From Candidatus Blautia pullistercoris (GTDB lineage: Bacteria; Bacillota; Clostridia; Lachnospirales; Lachnospiraceae), in NCBI GenBank assembly GCA_019114545.1, contig DXFG01000263.1, forward strand, positions 1 through 33,101: a DNA stretch of 33,101 nucleotides, given 5' to 3'. Below, in pieces: positions 7,935-15,551 of this stretch. Position 1 is the stretch's first letter, and each line of letters opens with the position of its first letter. The notes under the pieces are model-generated. The model saw only the letters and a program-made list of their open reading frames with translations. It searched no databases and had not been told where the DNA came from. Made by a program: the position numbers and the translations under genes.

Positions 7935-9332
7935 TTAATAAGCGTTTTTGTTTATAAAGCCTTTAAAAACCGTCAGGATCAAAATCTTGATATCCAATCC
8001 CAAGGTCCAGTTCTCGATATAATAAAGATCATATTCGATCCTTTTTCTGATAGAAGTGTTTCCTCTGTATCCGTTGACCTGGGCCCAGCCTGTGATTCCC
8101 GGGCGCACTTGATGCTTGATCATGTACCGGGGGATCTCTTCTTTAAACTTTTCCACAAAGAAAGGTCTTTCCGGCCTGGGACCTACAAGACTCATCTCCC
8201 CTTTCAACACGTTAAACAGCTGGGGAAGTTCATCAATACTGGTCTTCCGCATAAATTTTCCAAAACCGGTAACCCGGGGATCGTCTTTTACTGTCCACCT
8301 GGTTTTCTCCTTCTCAGGAGCCTGAACCTCCATGGAACGAAATTTGTACATCATAAAAGGGCGGTTATGCAGCCCAACACGTTCCTGCTTAAAGATCAGA
8401 GGTCCCGGTGAAGTAAGCTTTATCATAATCACAGAAAAAAGCATCACCGGTGAAAAGATCACGATAGCACATATAGATCCCACTATATCCATCAGTCTCT
8501 TCAAAAATGCGTAATAAGTGTTCGTCAGCGGCACATGCCGTATATTGATCACCGGAAGTCCCAGGATATCCTCTGTATACGGCTTTGTGGGTATAACTCT
8601 ATTATAATCAGGAATAAACTTTGTATGCACCCCGGATTTTTCACAGAGAGCCACAATTTCTTCCAGGCGGTAATACTCGTTCAGTCCCAGAGTAATGGCT
8701 ATCTCATCCAGCCGGTTCTGAGGAAGGATCACCATAAGATTTGCAATTCTTCCCAAGACTTTTACTCCTTTATATTCTGTCCCTGCCTCGATATGGTCAT
8801 CCAGGATCCCCCGGATCTTATATCCCCATTGAGGATTGGCAATGATCCGGTCAATATATTCTTCCGCCGCATGGCTGTATCCTACCAGAAGGATATGTTT
8901 CAGATTATATCCTTTTTTCCTCATGCTTCTGAGGAAATACCGGATCAGATTCCGAAGTCCTGTCTCCAGAAGGATATTCACAAAATAAAAAATCGCCAGA
9001 AGTTCCCGGGAAAAGTGCATCATTTTAATCAGATACAATACGCCCAGGATCAATGCGATCCCTACGGTATTGGCCTTGACAATGTTCCACATTTCCAGCC
9101 TTCTTCCCTGTACCCGCTTAGGTGTATACAGGCTGAACAGATAGTATAGCAGCAGATATGCCGGAACAATAGGCAGTATGGCCGCTGCGTAAACCCTGAA
9201 AGGAAGAGCTCCAATGCTCTCATCCAGAAACAGGAATTTAATTATCCATGCAATAAAGTAGGCGATTATGATCACAAAAGCATCCAGCACCACATGAAGG
9301 CGGTTAAAATGCTTTTGATTTTCTTTAATCAA
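7935..9332 (-). CDS. Polyprenyl glycosylphosphotransferase (WbaP/EpsL-type exopolysaccharide initiating sugar transferase)
   Basis: N-terminal multi-TM region, CoA-binding-like middle domain, C-terminal MDIVGSICAIVIFSPVMLF...YKFRSM...RKTSIDELPQLFNVLKGEMSLVGPRPERP...VRPGITGWAQVNGYRG. Confidence 0.95.
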   Translation of the reverse strand: MIKENQKHFNRLHVVLDAFVIIIAYFIAWIIKFLFLDESIGALPFRVYAAAILPIVPAYLLLYYLFSLYTPKRVQGRRLEMWNIVKANTVGIALILGVLYLIKMMHFSRELLAIFYFVNILLETGLRNLIRYFLRSMRKKGYNLKHILLVGYSHAAEEYIDRIIANPQWGYKIRGILDDHIEAGTEYKGVKVLGRIANLMVILPQNRLDEIAITLGLNEYYRLEEIVALCEKSGVHTKFIPDYNRVIPTKPYTEDILGLPVINIRHVPLTNTYYAFLKRLMDIVGSICAIVIFSPVMLFSVIMIKLTSPGPLIFKQERVGLHNRPFMMYKFRSMEVQAPEKEKTRWTVKDDPRVTGFGKFMRKTSIDELPQLFNVLKGEMSLVGPRPERPFFVEKFKEEIPRYMIKHQVRPGITGWAQVNGYRGNTSIRKRIEYDLYYIENWTLGLDIKILILTVFKGFINKNAY

Positions 9333-9417
9333 GGTACTATCACCCTCTACTCAAACATGTAACACATGTAATATTTTCTTAATAATATATCATACTTCTA
9401 CTTAGAACGCAATAACA

Positions 9418-11286
9418 TCATTTATTAGGAGTGATCACATAGGTGGGCACAACCTTCCTTACTGCCTCTTTGATCTTGGGGCTGTCTTCTCTGGACAGTT
9501 TATCCAGTATCTCAAGCTGTTTCCGGAATTCCTCCTCATCAAACTCGATAGGCTTTCCGATATGGATCAGCTTATTGTCTGTTTCCTGAAGACCCTCCTC
9601 GCTCATAAGCAGTTCCTCATAAAGCTTTTCTCCGGGACGAAGACCTGTAAATTCAATTTTTATATCTTCTCCCACTTTGTAACCGGAAAGCTTGATCAGG
9701 TTAGTGGCCAGATCCAGGATCTTTACCGGTTTGCCCATATCCAGTACAAAAATCTCTCCCCCTTTGGCATAGGCCCCTGCCTGAAGCACCAGAGACACAG
9801 CCTCAGGAATAGTCATAAAATACCGGATAATATCCGGATGGGTGACGGTGACCGGGCCTCCTGCTGCAATCTGTTTCTTAAACAGAGGGATTACGCTGCC
9901 GTTGCTTCCCAGCACATTGCCAAAACGCACAGCAACAAAATTGGTCCCGGAATGTCTTGCAAACATCTGAACGATCATCTCACACATGCGCTTGGAAGCC
10001 CCCATGATGTTTGTAGGATTTACTGCTTTATCTGTAGAGATGAGTACAAATTTCTCGGCGCCGTACCGGTCCGCAGCTTCGGCAGTCTTGAAAGTTCCGA
10101 ATACATTGTTTTTAATCGCCTCGTTCGGGCTATCCTCCATGAGAGGAACATGCTTGTGTGCTGCAGCGTGATAGACAATATTGGGGCGGTATTTTTCAAA
10201 AATATTATTTATCCTGTGAGTATTCCGCACAGAACCGATAAGCACTTCCAGATTCAGAGCCGGATATTTCCTCTTCAGTTCCTGCTGGATATCATAGGCA
10301 TTGTTTTCATAAATATCCACAATGATCAGCTGTTTTGGATGATGGGCTGCGATCTGCCTGCAAAGTTCGCTTCCAATGGATCCCCCGCCGCCGGTGACCA
10401 TGACTACTTTGTTCTGCACGTATCCCATGATCTCGTCCAGATTCACCTGAATAGGTTCCCTGCCCAGCAGATCCTCGATCTGTACCTCCCGAAGCTTGGA
10501 TACGCTCACATCTCCGTTAATAAACTGATAAATTCCTGGAATAATCCTGGTCTTACACCGGGTCTCTTTGCAGATATCCAGGATCTCCTTCATCTTTACA
10601 TTTCCAAGAGAAGGAATGGCTACAATAATCTCCTGAATATTATACTCCTCTACCTTATCCTGAATATCCTCCCTGGTTCCCACAATGGGAACGCCCCGGA
10701 GATATTTCCCCTGTTTGGCAGGATTGTCATCAATGATACATTTTACTTTCAGATTCAGGTAACGGCTCTCCTCTGTCTCCTTTAAGATGGAACTTCCCGC
10801 CGCACCGGCTCCGATCAGCATGACATTGATCCTTTTCTTGCCCCCTCCGGTCAGATCCGCCATCTTTTCATTCAAAATGTTCAGGATCACATAGGAAAAC
10901 CGCACACAGCTGGTGCCGATGACCATAGCGAAATAGTAGATCAGATAGGAAGATCTGGGCAGAGTCAGTTTCAGCATATAGGCACAGGTCACCTGAATAA
11001 CAGAGGCCACTGCATTTCCCAGGATAATATTCACCAGTTCGCTGGAACTGGCATGGCGCCATACCCCTCTGTACATTTTTGCAATGGCAAATACGATCAG
11101 GGTAATGATGGTATTGGGTATGGTATAATGAAGGACCTGCTCCATATCTGAAACCGGAATGCTGTTAAAACTAAACTCATATCGGATAAACAATCCCAGA
11201 AAGGAAGCAATCTGTATTGTCAGTATATCCAAAAGCACAAGAAGAAAAACCTTGCTTGACATGATTCTACCTTTTTTCCATTTCAT
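9418..11286 (-). CDS. CapD/WbpM/FlaA1-like nucleotide-sugar 4,6-dehydratase, long membrane form
   Basis: N-terminal TM helices, two Rossmann-type regions (GAGAAGSSIL; VTGGGGSIGSELCRQI), STDKAVNPTNIMGASKR, FVAVRFGNVLGSNGSVIPLF. Confidence 0.93.
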   Translation of the reverse strand: MKWKKGRIMSSKVFLLVLLDILTIQIASFLGLFIRYEFSFNSIPVSDMEQVLHYTIPNTIITLIVFAIAKMYRGVWRHASSSELVNIILGNAVASVIQVTCAYMLKLTLPRSSYLIYYFAMVIGTSCVRFSYVILNILNEKMADLTGGGKKRINVMLIGAGAAGSSILKETEESRYLNLKVKCIIDDNPAKQGKYLRGVPIVGTREDIQDKVEEYNIQEIIVAIPSLGNVKMKEILDICKETRCKTRIIPGIYQFINGDVSVSKLREVQIEDLLGREPIQVNLDEIMGYVQNKVVMVTGGGGSIGSELCRQIAAHHPKQLIIVDIYENNAYDIQQELKRKYPALNLEVLIGSVRNTHRINNIFEKYRPNIVYHAAAHKHVPLMEDSPNEAIKNNVFGTFKTAEAADRYGAEKFVLISTDKAVNPTNIMGASKRMCEMIVQMFARHSGTNFVAVRFGNVLGSNGSVIPLFKKQIAAGGPVTVTHPDIIRYFMTIPEAVSLVLQAGAYAKGGEIFVLDMGKPVKILDLATNLIKLSGYKVGEDIKIEFTGLRPGEKLYEELLMSEEGLQETDNKLIHIGKPIEFDEEEFRKQLEILDKLSREDSPKIKEAVRKVVPTYVITPNK

Positions 11287-11308
11287 AGTAAATTTCCATC
11301 CTTTGTAC

Positions 11309-12265
11309 TTACTTTATAAGAAATTTTCCCAGATTCCTGTACAGCTCCAGCTGTATCTCCAAATATCTTTTTACGGAAGGAGCATGAAATTTTTTTCCTC
11401 TGTTTTTTATGGAAATCATAATTCCATTCTTCAGGCCTGCCCCATACTCTCTTCCGAATCCTTTTGCCGTAAAAAAGGCCATTTTTACTCCAAATCCCAG
11501 AATAAGCAGGGGAAAATTCCAGAGGATCTGGAGCAGAGGCATATTTTTATAAATCAGATATATATTATTTCTGGAAGAATAACGGACTTTAAACAGATTG
11601 TACCTGGAACCGGTAGTTCCGCTGCCCACATGAAGCACCCTGGCCTTTGGACAATACCAGTTCTCATATCCCAGGAGTTTTCCCCTGTAGCCGATATCCA
11701 GATCTTCCAGATAGGCAAAATGCTCCTCATCGAAAAGACCTGTCTTCTCCAGCAGCTCTCTGCGATAAATCGCAGCTCCTGCACAGGAAGCAAAAATTTT
11801 CTTCTCCCTGTTATAGTTTTCTTCCGGCTTTCCCTTTCCGTCGGCAAAGGCCCATCCCAGAGCACAGTAATAATTTCCCGCATCATCCACTCTGTCCTGA
11901 TGTCTCATTTCCAGAAGTTTTGCCTGACAGGAAAAAGCTCTGGACTTACTTTCGATGCCTTTTACCAGCTCTCCCACAAAATCTTTGTCTGCGACGGTAT
12001 CATTGTTCAGCAGGATCACCAGAGGGCTGCGGCTGTTTCTGATTCCCTGATTCACCGCTCCGCAAAAGCCCGTGTTCTCTCTCAGGGGAATCAGCCGCAC
12101 CCAGGGATAGACCTTCTCCACATATTCCCGGCTTCCGTCCTCAGATCCATTGTCCACCAGCAGGACCTCAAAATCCCGAAAGCTCTGTCCTTCCATTGCG
12201 TCCAGACAATCTTTTAAATACTTTTTTCCATTATAATTAGGAATGATCACCGAAACCTTACACAT
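11309..12265 (-). CDS. GT2-family glycosyltransferase
   Basis: MCKVSVIIPNYNGKKYLKDCLDAMEGQSFRDFEVLLVDNGSEDGS...VILLNNDT...EEHFAYLEDLDIGYR. Start moved from ORF-track 12367 to 12265 because the extension overlaps the end of the preceding gene. Confidence 0.9.
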   Translation of the reverse strand: MCKVSVIIPNYNGKKYLKDCLDAMEGQSFRDFEVLLVDNGSEDGSREYVEKVYPWVRLIPLRENTGFCGAVNQGIRNSRSPLVILLNNDTVADKDFVGELVKGIESKSRAFSCQAKLLEMRHQDRVDDAGNYYCALGWAFADGKGKPEENYNREKKIFASCAGAAIYRRELLEKTGLFDEEHFAYLEDLDIGYRGKLLGYENWYCPKARVLHVGSGTTGSRYNLFKVRYSSRNNIYLIYKNMPLLQILWNFPLLILGFGVKMAFFTAKGFGREYGAGLKNGIMISIKNRGKKFHAPSVKRYLEIQLELYRNLGKFLIK

Positions 12266-12276
12266 GTTCCTGCCTT

Positions 12277-14103
12277 TCAGTCTTTTGGCCGCAGGGAATA
12301 ATTCCACTTTGTCAGAGACAGATTTTTGTTGTAATAGGGATCTCCCTCCTTTAAAAGTTTTTCCCATCTGCAGCGCATAAATTCTATCTCTGTCTGAAAT
12401 CTGCGGACTTTCTCCTTGCTGTCCTCTGCTCCCCGGCTTTTTGATTCATAATGATATAATTCCACGTAAGGATCATATACTACCAGATAATCCAGCTGTC
12501 TTACCCGAAGGCACAGATCCACGTCATTAAAGGCTACGCTTAATGTTTCCTCAAAGCCCTGTACCTCATCAAAGACCTGTTTTTTTATCATCATACAGGC
12601 TGCTGTCACTGCGCTGAGGTCCTGTATGATCGAGGCTTTATGCATATATCCGGACCGTTCTCTGGGCATATCTGTAAACATATGTCCTGCAATGCCTCCG
12701 ATACCGATCACTGTTCCCGCATGCTGGATGGTGTCGTTGCCGTAGTAAAGCTTAGCCCCTACGATCCCGGTATCTTTCCGCTGGCAGAATCCCAGCATTT
12801 CCTCCATCCAGTCGGGAGTGATCACCTCTGTATCATTATTTAAAAACAGCAGATACTCTCCATTTGCCTTAGCCGCCGCAAAATTATTGATGGCAGAATA
12901 ATTAAATTCTTTCTTCCATCTCAGCAGGCGTATCTTCGGCATCTCCGAAAGCTGCTTATAATAATCGAATATTTCCTGGGAGGTACTGTTATTCTCCACA
13001 ATCAAAATCTCATAGTTGCTGTAAGTACTCCGCCCCAGGATAGAGTTGATACATTTTTCCAGGTCTTCTCTGGCGTCTTTATTTGGAATAATAATAGAAA
13101 CCAGAGGAGTTCCCTTTACCTGGTATTTTACCCGGTAAAATCCATAATCTTTGGTATGGGTCACTGTTCCCACGAGACCGGACCTCTTAAGGTTCGCTTC
13201 AATGGCCCGTTTTCCCGCCTCAAAAGCATAAAGCTTGCTCTCCGGATTGTCTGCCGTAGAGGCCTCATGGGTCCGCCAATGATAAAGGACCTCCGGAATA
13301 TGCCGGATTTTCCCGGCCTGTTCTGTACAACGGAAGATGAAATCATAATCCTGTGCCCCGTCGTACTCTCTGCGAAATCCTCCTGTCTTTTCCAGAATAC
13401 TCCTTTTTACCACAAAAAAATGACAAATATAATTATTGGATCGCAAAAGATCCGGACTGAAATCCGGTTTCAGATGGGGCTGAAAATGTTCCAGATCCTC
13501 TCCTCTGACTTTATCCTCGTCTGTATAGAGCACTTCTGTCTCCGGTTCTTTCTCCAGAACTTTCGCCACCTCATACAAAGCATTGGGTGCCAACAGATCG
13601 TCATGATCCAGAAGGCCGATATACTCTCCCTGGGACATAGCAAGAGCTTCATTGGTATTTTCTGCAATCCCCTTGTTCTCATCCAGCTTTTTCCATCGGA
13701 TCCTGGAATCTCTCTGGGCGTATTCCATCAGGATATATTCCATGGAAGCATCCTTTGGGCTGGCATTTGCAATGCACAGTTCCCAATTTTCATAAGTTTG
13801 CGCCAGAAGAGAATCCATCATCTGGCGTAGAAACTTCTCCGGAGTCTGATATGCAGGCACTGCTATGCTGATCTTCGGCTGATATTTCCATTTCTTTTTT
13901 TTCTGTTTTTCCAGTTCTTCCCCATCCGGACGGTATGCTTCATACCAGGGACCATAAGGAACCTCTTCCGGTTCAAAACGTTCATGAAGTTTTATCCAGA
14001 ATTCTTTCAATCCATAATGTTTAAAATAACGAAAACCTTTCTGAATCGTATATGGCGAAAGCCTCCTAAAAATCCTCCCCCATTCCAGTTTTCCAGTAGG
14101 CAT
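12277..14103 (-). CDS. Glycosyltransferase with two tandem GT2 domains
   Basis: First domain PKISIAVPAYQTPEKFLRQMMDSLLAQTYENWELC...GLLDHDD; second domain PLVSIIIPNKDAREDLEKCINSIL...LFLNNDTEVI. Confidence 0.93.
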   Translation of the reverse strand: MPTGKLEWGRIFRRLSPYTIQKGFRYFKHYGLKEFWIKLHERFEPEEVPYGPWYEAYRPDGEELEKQKKKKWKYQPKISIAVPAYQTPEKFLRQMMDSLLAQTYENWELCIANASPKDASMEYILMEYAQRDSRIRWKKLDENKGIAENTNEALAMSQGEYIGLLDHDDLLAPNALYEVAKVLEKEPETEVLYTDEDKVRGEDLEHFQPHLKPDFSPDLLRSNNYICHFFVVKRSILEKTGGFRREYDGAQDYDFIFRCTEQAGKIRHIPEVLYHWRTHEASTADNPESKLYAFEAGKRAIEANLKRSGLVGTVTHTKDYGFYRVKYQVKGTPLVSIIIPNKDAREDLEKCINSILGRSTYSNYEILIVENNSTSQEIFDYYKQLSEMPKIRLLRWKKEFNYSAINNFAAAKANGEYLLFLNNDTEVITPDWMEEMLGFCQRKDTGIVGAKLYYGNDTIQHAGTVIGIGGIAGHMFTDMPRERSGYMHKASIIQDLSAVTAACMMIKKQVFDEVQGFEETLSVAFNDVDLCLRVRQLDYLVVYDPYVELYHYESKSRGAEDSKEKVRRFQTEIEFMRCRWEKLLKEGDPYYNKNLSLTKWNYSLRPKD

Positions 14104-14160
14104 TACCCTTCACCTGCCTTTCCTGTCTTCACTCATCTGCTTATTCTACCACATTTTCTG

Positions 14161-14189
14161 TTTAAAGAAAACCTTAATTATGTTATAAT
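14161..14189 (+). promoter_or_regulatory. Probable promoter of D,D-carboxypeptidase gene
   Basis: TTTAAA (14161-14166), 17-bp spacer, TATAAT (14184-14189). Confidence 0.5.
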
Positions 14190-14250
14190 GAGCGGGAACT
14201 GTCCACAGCGGCAGTTACTCATGTTTTATATTGATATAGGAGGAACTTTT

Positions 14251-15459
14251 GTGAAAAAATATTTATTACTAAAGCCTCTTTTTTGTGTTTCCATGGCTTT
14301 CTTTCTGCTGTTTGGCAGCTTTTTTCCTGTACTGGCTGCAGACTTTCCCCAAAGCTGGCCCCAGGCACCGGAAATCTCCGAGGAAACAGGAATCCTGATG
14401 GAGGCTTCCACCGGCCAGGTACTTTTTGATAAATCTATGGATGAGATCCGCTATCCGGCCAGTACTACCAAAGTCATGACCGCCCTGCTCATACTGGAAA
14501 ATGTAGAAGATCTCAGCCAGATCGTAACCTTTACCGATGTGATCACACCAGATCTGGCGCCCGGAAATTCTACCATTAATGCCAGGGTCGGCGAGCAGCT
14601 TACCGTAGAACAGTGCCTCTATGCCATCATGCTGGCCTCTGCCAATGAAGTCTGTACCCAAATGGCAGTCTATGTGGCCGGATCTGTAGAAAATTTTGTA
14701 TCCATGATGAACCAGCGGGCTCAGGAACTGGGATGCCAAAATACACATTTTGTAAATGCAAACGGTCTGCCGGATCCCAACCATTACACCACTGCCCATG
14801 ACCTGGCGCTGATCCTGGCAGCGGCCATCCAAAACGAGGACTTTTGCCGGATTTCCGGATCTGCGGCCTATACCATCCCTGCCACAAATATGACAGCCTC
14901 TCCCAGAAGTCTGGAGAACAGCAACGCCCTGATCAAAAATGGCGAATATCACTACGAAGGCGTTATTGCCGGCAAGACCGGTCACACAGAAGCGGCCAAA
15001 AACACCCTTGTCACAGCAGCCTCCCGGGATGGGATGACTCTGGTCTGTGTAGTCCTTCGTTCCGATGGAGAGGACCGCTTTATAGATACAGTAAGTCTTT
15101 TTGATTACGGATTCGATAACTTTCATCTGTCTCCTGTATACTGGATGGACAGGGAAGAGCCTTCCGGCTACATAGTGCTGCCCAAAGGGGTGGAAAGCAA
15201 TGTTCTTACTGTAAAAGACAGCGACAGCGGAAATGTCCGGACCCGGACTTATTCTTATCAGGGAACGGAGTTATATCGTTCTCAGATTGATCTTCCGGTG
15301 ACGTTTGATTCTGCAAATGACAGCGATTCCTCTGCTGCAGTTTTCTATCAGATCAGGGGAATTGATTTTCTTTTACCTGTCATGGCCGGAATATTTGGCG
15401 TATTATGTGTGACAGAATTTTCATTAATTCTTGTCTCGGTTCTGAAACGGCGAAAGTAG
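14251..15459 (+). CDS. Serine-type D-alanyl-D-alanine carboxypeptidase (DacF/PBP5 family)
   Basis: GTG start with AGGAGG RBS at 14238-14243; signal peptide; SxxK (STTK), SxN (SANE), KTG (GKTGHT) motifs; C-terminal TM helix. Confidence 0.93.
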   Translation: MKKYLLLKPLFCVSMAFFLLFGSFFPVLAADFPQSWPQAPEISEETGILMEASTGQVLFDKSMDEIRYPASTTKVMTALLILENVEDLSQIVTFTDVITPDLAPGNSTINARVGEQLTVEQCLYAIMLASANEVCTQMAVYVAGSVENFVSMMNQRAQELGCQNTHFVNANGLPDPNHYTTAHDLALILAAAIQNEDFCRISGSAAYTIPATNMTASPRSLENSNALIKNGEYHYEGVIAGKTGHTEAAKNTLVTAASRDGMTLVCVVLRSDGEDRFIDTVSLFDYGFDNFHLSPVYWMDREEPSGYIVLPKGVESNVLTVKDSDSGNVRTRTYSYQGTELYRSQIDLPVTFDSANDSDSSAAVFYQIRGIDFLLPVMAGIFGVLCVTEFSLILVSVLKRRK

Positions 15460-15497
15460 ACGTTCTGCATTTCTGCTGATCTGTTAACGCAGAATGA

Positions 15498-15543
15498 GAA
15501 AAACCCTTCTCCTCGGATATATTTCCAAAGAGAAGGGTTTTTT
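15498..15543. terminator. Bidirectional terminator between convergent dac gene and GT2 gene
   Basis: AAAAACCCTTCTC...GAGAAGGGTTTTTT inverted repeat with T/A tracts. Confidence 0.85.
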
Positions 15544-15551
15544 ATTAACCT

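Noticed and set aside
9562-10785. 407-aa plus-strand ORF
   Set aside because: Antisense shadow of the CapD/WbpM-like gene; no family resemblance.
11159-12217. 352-aa plus-strand ORF
   Set aside because: Antisense to the GT2 gene and the dehydratase start; no RBS or domain support.
13984-14250. N-terminal extension of the D,D-carboxypeptidase ORF
   Set aside because: Overlaps antisense the start of the double-GT2 gene; GTG at 14251 has an ideal RBS followed directly by a signal peptide.
14269-15126. 285-aa minus-strand ORF
   Set aside because: Antisense to dac, which has complete SxxK/SxN/KTG motifs.
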